Shown here: positions 17,132 to 25,572 of the stretch, one piece after another | Layout: each line of letters opens with the position of its first letter | Position numbering within the stretch: the stretch's first letter is position 1 | Assembly (NCBI RefSeq): GCF_014084125.1 | Contig: NZ_CP048405.1 | Coordinates: 5,084,001-5,148,000, forward strand | Direction: 5' to 3' | Source of the DNA: Streptacidiphilus sp. PB12-B1b | GTDB lineage: Bacteria; Actinomycetota; Actinomycetes; Streptomycetales; Streptomycetaceae | Length of the DNA: 64,000 nt | Position numbers and translations under genes: made by a program | The notes under the pieces: model-generated | What the model saw: only the letters and a program-made list of their open reading frames with translations | Database searches by the model: none | What the model was told of the DNA's origin: nothing

Positions 17132-17755
17132 ATGGCGTCCGTGAGCATCTCGTCCTTCGCCCCGGCAGGCGGGCAGGGTGGCGGCCAACTCGGCCTCGCC
17201 CTCGCACCGCTCGGCGGCACGGCCGCGTCCACCGCGGTGTCGGCGGCGCGCGCGTCGGCCGCCGACTCCGCCTTCCGCTACTTCGGCCTGTCCATGCGCT
17301 TCACCGTCAGATTCTCCAGCAACGGCGGCATCGACTGGCTCGGCGAATGGTCCTCCTGCAAGGGGCTGCGGGTGGATTTCCGGACCGAAGCGGTGCGGAT
17401 CGGCGGCGAATACGGCAACGAGGTGAAGCTGCCGGTGCAGGTGGCGTACGCGCCGATCGTTCTGGAGCGGGCGATGGAGCGGCAGAGTTCGCAGGCGCTG
17501 CAGGCGTGGCTGGGCAAGCTGGTCACCACCTGGATGCACTCCGACGACGCCGGCGCCCGGCCCCCGGAAGGCACGGTGGACATTGAGCTCCAGGACGTGC
17601 ACCAGAACGTCGTCGCCGGGTGGAGCCTGCGCAACGCCTACCCGGTCGCGTGGAGCGGGCCGGTCATGGACGCCAAGCAGAACGCGGTGGCCATCGAGAC
17701 ATTGACCCTCGAACACGAGGGCTTCCTGCCGGGACCGGCCGCCGCAGGCGTGTAG
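17132..17755 (+). CDS. eCIS tail protein, gp19-like (baseplate/tube-adaptor) B
   Basis: 207 residues starting 14 bp after the previous stop. An Ala/Gly-rich N-terminal extension of about 45 residues precedes the fold core: MRFTVRFSSNGGIDWLGEWS, SCKGLRVDFRTEAVRIGGEY, VQVAYAPIVLERAMERQSSQ and IETLTLEHEGFLPG. The closing IETL-L-HEGF motif is shared with protein A, so these are diverged paralogues. Their likely place is the ring connecting tube and spike hub. The gene is followed by the second 15-bp repeat array. Confidence 0.8.
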   Translation: MASVSISSFAPAGGQGGGQLGLALAPLGGTAASTAVSAARASAADSAFRYFGLSMRFTVRFSSNGGIDWLGEWSSCKGLRVDFRTEAVRIGGEYGNEVKLPVQVAYAPIVLERAMERQSSQALQAWLGKLVTTWMHSDDAGARPPEGTVDIELQDVHQNVVAGWSLRNAYPVAWSGPVMDAKQNAVAIETLTLEHEGFLPGPAAAGV

Positions 17756-17761
17756 CAGGCC

Positions 17762-17836
17762 CGCAGGCCGATGAAGCGCAGGCCGATGAAGCGCAGGCCG
17801 TTGAGACGCGGGCCGCTGAGACGCAGACCGTGCAGA
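17762..17836 (+). repeat. Five imperfect 15-bp tandem repeats in the tail-protein B / LysM spacer
   Basis: The unit is CGCAGGCCGATGAAG: two exact copies, then CGCAGGCCGTTGAGA, CGCGGGCCGCTGAGA and CGCAGACCGTGCAGA. It occupies most of the 101-bp spacer. In one frame it stays open as QADEA-QADEA-QAVET-RAAET-QTVQT up to a TAG at 17839, but that frame is not that of the upstream gene. Confidence 0.8.
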
Positions 17837-17856
17837 CGTAGAGAGGAGCCCGGCCC

Positions 17857-18639
17857 GTGAGTACCACCCCCGACCTGCTTCAGGCGCAGCGCGCCGCCCT
17901 GCCACCGGCGCCCCCGCCGGCCAGGAGCGGCAACGCCAAGCTCGGCTTGGCCGAGCCCGCCTCCGCCGCCGACTGCGTCACGTTCGACTTCAACCCGGCG
18001 ACGATCGTGATCTCGCACACCGCGCCGGTGATGCCGTCCGCCGGGCAGCGCCCGACGGCCACGGAGGGCCCCGGGAGCACCGGGCCGAATGCGCCCGGCG
18101 GGGCGAACCTCGAACTGTCGGCCAAGGACGTCGACGAGTTGGAGAAGGCCAAGGGCACCACGACCATCGCCCTGCGCGCGCTGACCTTCGACGGCACGGA
18201 GGTGCCGCACACCTGCCTGAAGCTGCTCTCCTGGACCCACTTCGCCGACGTCACCGACCCGGTGTCCACCAAGCGGACCGAACTGCCGCAGCTGAAGTTC
18301 GTCTGGGGCTCGCAGATCTACCTCGTCCACCTCAACCAGGTGACGGTCGCCTACACCCGGTTCAGCAGGTCCGGGGCGCCGGTGCGGGCCACCGTCGACC
18401 TGACGCTGCACTCGATCCCGAAGGTCCCGGGGCCGACCAATCCCAGCTCGGGCGGCCTGTCGGGGCGGCGTACCCACCTGCTCACCGGGGCGGAGAGCCT
18501 GCCCGAGCTCGCCACGCGCTGCTACGGCGGGCCGGGGCGCTGGCGGGAGATCGCCGCCGCCAACGGCTTCGACGACCCGCTGCGGGTGCGGCCGGGGACG
18601 CGCGTGTACCTGCCGGGCGCGCAGGAGGGCGGGCGATGA
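17857..18639 (+). CDS. eCIS LysM-domain baseplate protein (Afp7/gp53-like)
   Basis: 260 residues from a GTG with GAGAGGAG upstream. The N-terminal domain (FDFNPATIVISHTAPVMPSA; TTTIALRALTFDGTEVPHTC; LSWTHFADVTDP; LKFVWGSQIYLVHLNQVTVA) is the phage-tail 'CIS tube/LysM' family. A LysM motif closes the protein at about 212-255 (THLLTGAESLPELATRCYGG and ANGFDDPLRVRPGTRVYLP). In contractile particles this subunit clamps the tube-hub junction; the LysM fold here is usually structural, not peptidoglycan binding. Its stop overlaps the spike gene start (ATGA). Confidence 0.88.
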   Translation: MSTTPDLLQAQRAALPPAPPPARSGNAKLGLAEPASAADCVTFDFNPATIVISHTAPVMPSAGQRPTATEGPGSTGPNAPGGANLELSAKDVDELEKAKGTTTIALRALTFDGTEVPHTCLKLLSWTHFADVTDPVSTKRTELPQLKFVWGSQIYLVHLNQVTVAYTRFSRSGAPVRATVDLTLHSIPKVPGPTNPSSGGLSGRRTHLLTGAESLPELATRCYGGPGRWREIAAANGFDDPLRVRPGTRVYLPGAQEGGR

Positions 18640-20495
18640 GCACGCCGCATGCGCCGGGTGCCACGCTGTGGCCGACGGTGCTGGTCGGCCCGGAGGCGGG
18701 CCGGGCGCTGTCAGGGGTCGCCGCGAGCTGCCTGGTGCGCGCCGAGGTGGACACGCAGCTGCGGTTGCCGTCGATGTTCGCGCTGGCCTTCGAGGACCTC
18801 ACCGGCGCCGCGCTGGACCAGGCCGGGCTGGACATCGGAGCCCGGGTGCAGGTGCTGGCCGCGACCGGGCCGGGCGGTCGGCTGATCGTCGGCGAGGTGA
18901 CCGCCGTCGAGGGCTACTACCAGGGCACGGTCGGGCGCACCGTGGTGCGCGGCTACGACCTCTGTCACCGGCTGCAACGGGCGCGCAGGACACGGTCGTT
19001 CGACGACATGACGGATACCGACATCGCGCTGCGGATCGCCCGGGAGGCAGGGCTGCCGGTCGGCAGCTTCACCGAGACCGAGACCGTGCACCAGCACCTG
19101 CTGCAGTGCAACCAGACCGACTGGGAGTTCCTGGCGCAGCGGGCGGGCGAGATCGGTTTCGAGTTCGGCATGGCCGACGGGCTGGTCCACTTCCGCCGGG
19201 CGTCCGCGCTCGCGGAGTCCGACGAGGGCCTGCCGGAGCTGTCGATGCCGGGCGCGCTGCTGCGCTTCGAGCCGCGCGTCACCGCCGGGAACCTGACCCC
19301 CGACGTCGAGGTGCGGGTCTGGGATCCGCTGCGGGGGTCGCTCTCGGCCGCGCCGCCGGTGCCGACGTACTCCGCCGCCGCCTCCGCGGCGCGGCCGCAG
19401 GCCCTGGCCGAGGTGGCGGCGCTGTTCCGGGCGGCCGAGGACGATCCCGAGGGCGCGGCGGCGGACGGTCAGGGCGAGGAGGCCGGAGAGGGCCTGGGGC
19501 CCCCGCCGAGCCCGACCGCCTTCGTGGTCAGCGGCCTGCCGGTGGCGGACGCCGAGGTCGCTTCGGCGGCGCTGGCCGAGGCCGTGGGCGGGACCTTCGC
19601 CGAGGCCGAGGGGGACGCAGTGGGCGATCCGGCGATCCGGGCCGGCGGCACGGTCCGGGTCTCCGGCATGCCCGGCCGCTTCCCCACCGCGTGGCTGGTG
19701 ACCCGGGCCCGGCACGTGTTCGACCTGGCGGAGAACGGCTACCACACCGAGTTCACCGCGGGCGGGCGGCACGATCGCTCGCTGCTCGGCCTGGCCTCGG
19801 CCGGCGGCGCGAGCCCGGTGCGGATTCCCGGCCTGGTCTGCGCGATCGTCGACGACATCGGCGACAGCCACGGCCGGGTCCGGCTGACGATGCCGTGGCT
19901 GTCGCCGGACGTGCGCACCGACTGGGCCCCGGTGGTGCAGTTCGGCGCGGGCCGGCGCAGCGGTGCGATGTTCCTGCCCGAGGTCGGCGACGCGGTCCTG
20001 GTGGGCTTCGAGTTCGGCGATCCGCGCCGCCCGTACGTGCTCGGCGGGCTCGTCACCGAGCACAGCGGGTACAGCCTGGGCGGCAGCGCCGTCCGCCAGG
20101 GGCCGGGCGGCGCGGACTCGTCGGTGGCGCGCCGAGGCTTCGTCTCGGCGTCGGGCAACCGGCTGGTCTTCCACGACGAGATGGGCGACGCGACCGGCGA
20201 GGACGCGAAGCCGGAGCAGTCGCAGATCGTGCTGGGCAGCGGCGACGGCACGTTCGGCCTCGGCATCGACGTCGTCCAGGGCTCGTTGGAGCTGAGCTGC
20301 GCGCCGACCGACCCGGCCGGGCAGCTCACCATCCGCTGCGGCCAGGCTGGGACAGTCAACATCGTGACCGGGCCCGGCGGTTCGGTGACCATCGACGGCG
20401 GCGACGCGCTGACGCTGAAGTCGGCGGGCTCGCTCACCCTGCAGAGCCAGGGCACGGTCTCCGTGTCCGGCGCGTCCATCGCGCTGGGCGGGTGA
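18636..20495 (+). CDS. eCIS spike/hub protein (VgrG-like, gp27-gp5 fusion)
   Basis: 619 residues. The gp27-like hub comes first (LPSMFALAFEDLTGAALDQA; VRGYDLCHRLQRARRTRSFD; HQHLLQCNQTDWEFLAQRAG), followed by a linker rich in acidic and Ala residues. The gp5-like OB-fold is recognisable (GRVRLTMPWLSPDVRTDWAP; VQFGAGRRSGAMFLPEVGDA; VLVGFEFGDPRRPYVLGGLV). The C-terminal repeat region (GSVTIDGGDALTLKSAGSLT and LQSQGTVSVSGASIALGG) is the beta-helical needle. It sits at the tube tip and pierces the target. No lysozyme or effector domain is appended. Overlaps the neighbours on both sides, so it is expressed stoichiometrically with the baseplate genes. Confidence 0.93.
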   Translation: MSTPHAPGATLWPTVLVGPEAGRALSGVAASCLVRAEVDTQLRLPSMFALAFEDLTGAALDQAGLDIGARVQVLAATGPGGRLIVGEVTAVEGYYQGTVGRTVVRGYDLCHRLQRARRTRSFDDMTDTDIALRIAREAGLPVGSFTETETVHQHLLQCNQTDWEFLAQRAGEIGFEFGMADGLVHFRRASALAESDEGLPELSMPGALLRFEPRVTAGNLTPDVEVRVWDPLRGSLSAAPPVPTYSAAASAARPQALAEVAALFRAAEDDPEGAAADGQGEEAGEGLGPPPSPTAFVVSGLPVADAEVASAALAEAVGGTFAEAEGDAVGDPAIRAGGTVRVSGMPGRFPTAWLVTRARHVFDLAENGYHTEFTAGGRHDRSLLGLASAGGASPVRIPGLVCAIVDDIGDSHGRVRLTMPWLSPDVRTDWAPVVQFGAGRRSGAMFLPEVGDAVLVGFEFGDPRRPYVLGGLVTEHSGYSLGGSAVRQGPGGADSSVARRGFVSASGNRLVFHDEMGDATGEDAKPEQSQIVLGSGDGTFGLGIDVVQGSLELSCAPTDPAGQLTIRCGQAGTVNIVTGPGGSVTIDGGDALTLKSAGSLTLQSQGTVSVSGASIALGG

Positions 20496-20503
20496 CGGCG
20501 GCG

Positions 20504-20911
20504 ATGAGCGACTTCATCGGTACCGGCTGGCTGTTCCCGTTCTCGGTGGAGCCCACCGGCACGGTGGCCATGGCCTCCGGGACGGCCAAGCTGGAGCAGG
20601 CGATGCGGCTGATCCTGGAGACCTATCCCGGGGAGCGGCCGATGCGTCCGCGTTTCGGCAGCACCCTGCGCGACTACGTCTTCGGCGGGGCCGGCGTCCA
20701 CCAGACCGCCGAGATCGCCGACGTGGTCAAGGACGCGATCGAGCAGTGGGAGCCACGGGTGGACGTGGCCGAGGTGGACGTGTACCCGGACGCGGAACGG
20801 CCCGGCCTGCTCTTCATCGACATCCGCTATGTGGTGCCCGGCACCAACAGCCCGCGGAACCTGGTCTTCCCCTTCTACACCATCCCCGAGCACGAAGAGG
20901 GCGAGTACTGA
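20504..20911 (+). CDS. eCIS baseplate wedge protein gp25/GPW-like
   Basis: 135 residues. Classic gp25 pattern: FIGTGWLFPFSVEPTGTVAM, KLEQAMRLILETYPGERPMR, PRFGSTLRDYVFGGAGVHQT and a closing beta region. This lysozyme-like (but non-catalytic) wedge protein links sheath to baseplate. The ATG at 20504 is taken as start; a GTG at 20492 overlapping the previous TGA is equally possible and would add MTAA. The next gene begins directly after its stop. Confidence 0.9.
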   Translation: MSDFIGTGWLFPFSVEPTGTVAMASGTAKLEQAMRLILETYPGERPMRPRFGSTLRDYVFGGAGVHQTAEIADVVKDAIEQWEPRVDVAEVDVYPDAERPGLLFIDIRYVVPGTNSPRNLVFPFYTIPEHEEGEY

Positions 20912-22915
20912 ATGCCCCTGCCTGTCCCCGATCTCGACGACCGCCGCTTCCAGGACCTGGTGGACGAGGCCAAGCGCCTGGTGATGCGGCGCTGCCCGGA
21001 GTGGACCGACCACAACGTCTCCGACCCGGGCATCACCCTGATCGAGACCTTCGCCCAGATGACCGACCACCTGCTCTACCGGCTCAACCAGGTGCCCGAC
21101 CGGCTGTACGTCACCTTCCTGAACCTGATCGGCCTGCGGATGCTGCCGCCCACCCCGGCGCGCACGCCCGTCACCTTCTGGCTCTCCAGCCCGGCCCGGG
21201 CGCGGCTGACGATCGCCGCCGGCACCCGCGTCGGCACCCTGCGCACGGCCACCGCCGAGTCGATCGTCTTCACCACCCGGGCGGACCTGGCGGTCGTGCC
21301 CTGCTCGCTGGCCGGGATCAGGACCCCCGCCGATCCGGAGCCCGACGCCGGCCCGCCGCCGACGGACGACCCGCGGCCGGAGGACGGCGGCCCGACCGCG
21401 GACCGCTCCCGGCTGCTGGCGGACGGCCGCCCGTTCCCGGCGTTCCGGCAGCGCCCCGGCATCGGCGACGCGCTGCTGGTCGGCCTCTCCGAACCGGTCC
21501 CCGGGTGCGTGGTCCGGCTCGGCTTCCGCGGCCGGGTGGAGGGCGTCGGGGTCAACCCCAAGCACCCGCCGCTGACCTGGGAGGCGTGGACCGGCGACGG
21601 CTGGGCCGCGTGCGAGCCGGGGCTGGACGAGACCGGGGGCCTGAACACCTCCGGCGCGATCGTGCTGCACATCCCGGCCGGGCACCGGGCGAGCGTGGTC
21701 GACGGCGACCGGGCCGGCTGGATCAGGGCCCGGGTGGTCGAGCCCGAGGAGGGTCAACCCCCTTACCGGGACTCGCCGGTGGTCGACGGACTGACCGTGT
21801 GCACGGTCGGCGGCACGGTCGAGGCGGTGCACGCCGAGCCGGTCGGGCTGGAGCAGCTGGGGCAGGCCGAGGGCGTGCCCGGCCAGCAGCTCCCGCTCCG
21901 GCACAGCCCGGTCCTGGCCGGCTACGGCCCGCCGGTGGTGGAGACCAGCTCGCCGGAGGGCTGGCTGGAGTGGACCGAGGTCGAGAACTTCGCCGACAGC
22001 GGCCCGCAGGACCGGCACTTCGCGCTGGACGCCGTCTCCGGGCTGGTGCTGTTCGGCCCTGCCGTCCGCGAGGCCGACGGCAGCCTGCGCCACTACGGCG
22101 CGGTGCCCGAGAAGGGCGCCGAGGTGCGCATCCGCGGCTACGCCACCGGCGGCGGCGCGCGCGGGAACGTCGCGGCCGGATCGGTCTGCCGGCTGAAGTC
22201 CTCGATCCCGTCGGTCTCCGCCGTGGAGAACCGGCGCCCGGCCCAGGGCGGGGTGGACGGCGAGACCCTGGACGAGGCCAAGGACCGCGGGCCGCTGCTG
22301 GTGCGCACCCGCAGCCGCGCCGTGACCGCCGAGGACTACGAGATCCTGGCCCGCGAGGCGGCGCCGGAGATCGCCCGGGTGCGCTGCGTGCCCACCGGCC
22401 GCGACCCGGCCGAGGCCGGGGGCGTGCGGGTGCTGGTCGTCCCGGCCGCCGCCGCGCCCGACGGCCGGATCCTGTTCGAGAACCTCGTCCCGCCGGAGCC
22501 GACGCTGAGCCGGATCGCCGCCCGGCTCGATCGCGCGCGGGTGGTGGGCACCCGCGTCGTGCTGGAGCCGCCGCTCTACCGCGGCGTCACCGTGGTCGCC
22601 CGGCTGGTGGCCCGGCCGCGGGTGAACGTCGAGCGGGTCCGCGAGGACGCGCTCGACATCCTCTACCGCTACCTCAGCCCGCTGCCCGGCGGCGGCCCCG
22701 AGGGCGCGGGCTGGCCCTTCGGCCGCCCGGTCCAGGCGGGCGAGATCTTTGGCCGGATGCAGCAGCTGCACGGCGTCGAACTGGTCGAGGACGTCCGGCT
22801 GTTCTCCGCCGACCCGGTCTCCGGCGTGCGCGGCAAGGAGGTCCGCCGGATCGATCTGGACCCGAACAGCCTGGTGTACTCGTACGAGCACCAGGTCAGG
22901 GTGGAGGCCCACTGA
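20912..22915 (+). CDS. eCIS baseplate J-like protein (gp6/Afp11 type)
   Basis: 667 residues. The N-terminus (FQDLVDEAKRLVMRRCPEWT, DHNVSDPGITLIETFAQMTD, LLYRLNQVPDRLYVTFLNLI) and the central SRAVTAEDYEILAREAAPEI typify putative baseplate assembly protein J. The C-terminus keeps the wedge dimerisation pattern (EPPLYRGVTVVARLVARPRV and LYRYLSPLPGGGPEG). It forms the iris of the baseplate. Length is close to the family norm. ATG follows the gp25 stop without a gap, and its own TGA overlaps the next ATG (TGATG). Confidence 0.93.
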   Translation: MPLPVPDLDDRRFQDLVDEAKRLVMRRCPEWTDHNVSDPGITLIETFAQMTDHLLYRLNQVPDRLYVTFLNLIGLRMLPPTPARTPVTFWLSSPARARLTIAAGTRVGTLRTATAESIVFTTRADLAVVPCSLAGIRTPADPEPDAGPPPTDDPRPEDGGPTADRSRLLADGRPFPAFRQRPGIGDALLVGLSEPVPGCVVRLGFRGRVEGVGVNPKHPPLTWEAWTGDGWAACEPGLDETGGLNTSGAIVLHIPAGHRASVVDGDRAGWIRARVVEPEEGQPPYRDSPVVDGLTVCTVGGTVEAVHAEPVGLEQLGQAEGVPGQQLPLRHSPVLAGYGPPVVETSSPEGWLEWTEVENFADSGPQDRHFALDAVSGLVLFGPAVREADGSLRHYGAVPEKGAEVRIRGYATGGGARGNVAAGSVCRLKSSIPSVSAVENRRPAQGGVDGETLDEAKDRGPLLVRTRSRAVTAEDYEILAREAAPEIARVRCVPTGRDPAEAGGVRVLVVPAAAAPDGRILFENLVPPEPTLSRIAARLDRARVVGTRVVLEPPLYRGVTVVARLVARPRVNVERVREDALDILYRYLSPLPGGGPEGAGWPFGRPVQAGEIFGRMQQLHGVELVEDVRLFSADPVSGVRGKEVRRIDLDPNSLVYSYEHQVRVEAH

Positions 22916-23454
22916 TGCGGCGAGCCGTGGCGGGGCTGGACACCCCGTACCCGATCGGCAGCCTGCTGCCCGCGGTCTTCCAGGAGGACCCGGGGGCCAT
23001 GCGCTGGACCGGTGCCCTGGACGAGGTGCTCGCCCCGGCCATCTCCACCCTGGACTGCCTGGCCGCCTACACCGATCCCATGCTCGCGCCCGACGACTTC
23101 GTCCGCTGGCTCGCGGGCTGGCTGGGCACGGTCCTGGACGAGAACTGGCCGCTGGAGCGGCAGCGGGCGGCGGTGGCGCACTCCGTGCCGCTCTACCGGC
23201 TGCGCGGCACCGCCGAGGGGCTGCGCATCCTGATCGAGCTGGTCACCGGCGGGGAGGTGGACCTCGCCGAGAGCGGCGGCGTCCGCTGGTCGGCCGCCCC
23301 GAACACCCCGCTGCCGGGCGAGCCGGTGGCCCGGCTGGCCGTCCGGGTGACGCTGCCCAAGGGGGCGTCCGTGGACGTCGCGGCACTGGAGGAACTGATC
23401 GTCGCGGAGAAACCCGCGCACGTACCGCACGGGTTGGAGGTCGTGGAGAGATGA
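22915..23454 (+). CDS. eCIS tail protein I-like baseplate subunit
   Basis: 179 residues: LLPAVFQEDPGAMRWTGALD, APAISTLDCLAAYTDPMLAP, FVRWLAGWLGTVLDENWPLE, RQRAAVAHSVPLYRLRGTAE and GLRILIELVTG. This is the P2 gpI-like family, the wedge partner of baseplate J. Start overlaps baseplate J's stop and its stop overlaps the next ATG (ATGA), giving continuous coupling. In phages this subunit connects to fibres. No fibre gene follows here, which fits the cytoplasmic behaviour reported for Streptomyces contractile systems. Confidence 0.88.
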   Translation: MRRAVAGLDTPYPIGSLLPAVFQEDPGAMRWTGALDEVLAPAISTLDCLAAYTDPMLAPDDFVRWLAGWLGTVLDENWPLERQRAAVAHSVPLYRLRGTAEGLRILIELVTGGEVDLAESGGVRWSAAPNTPLPGEPVARLAVRVTLPKGASVDVAALEELIVAEKPAHVPHGLEVVER

Positions 23455-25114
23455 TCGTGTGTCGCACGTGCGGATTCCGCAACCGGGTGGAGGACGCGTT
23501 CTGCGGCTCCTGCGGGGGCTTCCTCGAATGGACCGGGGAGAAGCAGGCCCCGAAGATCGCGCAGGCCGTGGTCCAGGAGATCGAGCTACGGCAGGAGCAG
23601 GCGGCTGCCGAGCCGCGGCCCGGCCTGCTGCAGCGCGTCATCCAGGGCACGAACACCTTCATCGCCGGGCCGAGGCCGGAGCCCGCGGAGGCGGACGAGG
23701 CCGCCGGAGGGGGCAGCAGGCCCCGCCCGCCGGGTCCCGACGGGGCGCCGCAGCGCCGCCCCCGCCTCCCGCTCCGCCGCGCCCGGGAGCCGGCGCACCC
23801 CCACCCCCTCCCGCTCCGCCGAAACCCAAGCCCAGCGCAGCCACCCCTGCCCCGCCACCACCACCCACAGCCCGACGCACCACACCCGCACCGCCGCCAC
23901 CACCGCCACCACCGCCACCACCGCCACCGCCACCGACCCGGAGCGCGGCCACGCCGCCACCGCCACCACCACAGCCCTCGGCCCGGAGCGCGGCCACGCC
24001 ACCGCCGCCACCGGCACGACGGAGCACCGCCACGCCACCGCCACCCCCACCGCCCGCAGCGCGGAGCGCAGCCACACCGCCGCCGCTGCCACCAACCCCA
24101 CTGACGGCCACTCAGAAAAGCTCAGCAGCCCTGGTGGCGCCCGTCGAGCCCGCCGGCCCCGCGTCCGACACCGTGCCGGAGCCGTCGACGCAACCGTTGC
24201 CGCCGGAGGCGGCTGCGGCGGTGGAGGACATCCGCGAGCAGGCGCCGCGGTCGGCGCGGGCCAAGGCGGTCGCGGTGACCAGGACCGCGCCGAGCCATCG
24301 GCTCCAACCGGGCGATCTGGTGTGCGGGGCCTGCGGCGAGGGCAATCCGGGCACCCGACGGTTCTGCAGTCGGTGCGGTGCCTCACTCGTCGAGGCGGTG
24401 CAGGTCAGGGAGGCGTGGTGGCGGCGGTTCCTGCCCCGGCGCGGGCCACGGGTGGTCGCGCTCGATCCGGGTACGGGCAGCGGCGCTGCGCGCGGCTCGT
24501 CCGCCGCACGGCTGGCCGAGCCCCGCTTCGACCTGAAGTTCGTGCTCCGGCAGACCTACCGCAAGGTCCGCGTCGTCGGCGCGGTGGCGCTCCTGTGCGC
24601 CGGCACGCTGTACGGCGTGTACCCGCCGTTCCGCAACACGGTCGACGGCCGGGCGCGGAACCTCAAGGCGCAGGTCACCGACACCATCGGCGACCACCTC
24701 TCGCCCGTCCACGCCGTCAGCGTGACGGCCAACGTCTCGGAGCGCGGCTACCCCGCACTGAACGCGGCGGACGAACTGCTCAACACGTACTGGCTGGCGC
24801 CCTGGTCGACGTCGTCGGAGCCCACGCTCACGTTCGACTTCGCCCACCGCGTGACCCTGCGGAAGGTCATCCTGCATCTGGGCGCGAGCAACGCCTACAT
24901 CCAGGACGGCAGGCCCAGCGAGCTGCGGCTGACGTACTCCAACGGTGAGTCGTTCACGATCATCCCGCAGGACACCTCGCAGGCGCAGACGTTCACCATA
25001 AGCCATGCGGATCTCATCACCAGCATGCGGGTCGAGGTCGGCGCGGTGTATCCGGGCGGCAGCGGGTCAACCGTCGCCACCGCCGAGATCGAGCTGTTCG
25101 GCTTCACAACGTGA
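23451..25114 (+). CDS. Zinc-ribbon / transmembrane / discoidin-like eCIS protein (CisA-like), frame-disrupted in a G run
   Basis: The protein starts MIVCRTCGF with a zinc ribbon (C4, C7, C18, C21). After about 85 codons the frame must shift by -1 at or near the five-G run 23709-23713. It then runs through a long polyproline tract, a second zinc ribbon (CGACGEGNPGTRRFCSRCG, from 24322), a basic stretch, one membrane helix (VVGAVALLCAGTLYGVYPPF, about 24575-24630) and a C-terminal discoidin/F5-8C-like domain (ELLNTYWLAPWSTSSEPTLT; VTLRKVILHLGASNAYIQDG). Topology puts the zinc ribbons inside and the beta-domain outside. By position and layout it resembles CisA, the membrane protein reported to link Streptomyces contractile particles to the membrane; this is my inference. 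Total length if joined is about 554 residues. Confidence 0.75.
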
Positions 25115-25127
25115 CCGGGGAGGACGC

Positions 25128-25562
25128 GTGGCAGACTTCGTCATCAGGGCCGGGGACCTGCTGGAGGTGACCGTCCCGGTGCCCGCGGTGGTGCCCGCAC
25201 TGGAGGCGCCGGTACCGCTGACGGGTTCGAGCACCGACGTGGTGGTCGGCGGCCTCCCGGTCTGCCTGCAGGGCGACGAGCTGCCGATCGTGCTGCGTAC
25301 GCCGCTGGTGTACACGGCACCGCCGTTCACTGTGCCCGGCACGGGAACGCTGGTGCTCACCCTGCTGCCGGGGAACCTGACCCGGCAGACCACCAACGGC
25401 GGCAAGCCGATCCTGCTGGCGGGCGGGTCGTTTCCGGCGGTGTTCACGGTGGAGACGCCGGCCACCATGCCGACGGCGGCCGGCCCGGTGCCGGACCAGG
25501 AGGTGGAGAAGCCGGGCACGGCCCGGTTCATCACCACCAACGTTTCGGTGAAGGCGGGTTGA
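25128..25562 (+). CDS. Small PAAR-like eCIS protein of unknown function
   Basis: 144 residues from a GTG with GGGGAGG 6 bp upstream. It is Val/Pro/Gly-rich and beta in character, with no charged catalytic residues: FVIRAGDLLEVTVPVPAVVP, GSSTDVVVGGLPVCLQGDEL, GTGTLVLTLLPGNLTRQTTN and GGKPILLAGGSFPAVFTV. The VGGxPVCLxGDE block and Gly-rich turns recall PAAR/DUF4280-type spike tips, which fits its place in the baseplate-spike operon, but I cannot prove the family. It is the last gene on the plus strand and ends 10 bp before the convergent DUF4255 gene. Confidence 0.6.
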   Translation: MADFVIRAGDLLEVTVPVPAVVPALEAPVPLTGSSTDVVVGGLPVCLQGDELPIVLRTPLVYTAPPFTVPGTGTLVLTLLPGNLTRQTTNGGKPILLAGGSFPAVFTVETPATMPTAAGPVPDQEVEKPGTARFITTNVSVKAG

Positions 25563-25572
25563 GGGCGCCGGC

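Noticed and set aside
13142-17836. CRISPR-like arrays in the eCIS spacers
   Set aside because: The repeats are 15 bp, directly abutting without unique spacers, only 2-5 copies, and no cas genes exist nearby.
19739-22912. Very long minus-strand open frame antisense to the spike and baseplate genes
   Set aside because: GC-rich third positions keep antisense frames open. The plus-strand spike, gp25 and baseplate J proteins are clear homologues, and the antisense product is low-complexity without a recognisable domain.
23760-24110. Separate small ORFs in the CCACCG-rich polyproline region
   Set aside because: They are frame shadows of the polyproline linker of one protein; composition alone keeps all frames open.
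10977-25562. Prophage interpretation of the tail gene cluster
   Set aside because: No capsid, portal, terminase, integrase, holin or attachment repeats seen. DUF4157, DUF4255 and the zinc-ribbon membrane protein are eCIS markers.
10977-25562. Type VI secretion system
   Set aside because: No TssJLM membrane complex, no ClpV, and sheath is a single phage-type protein, not TssB/TssC.
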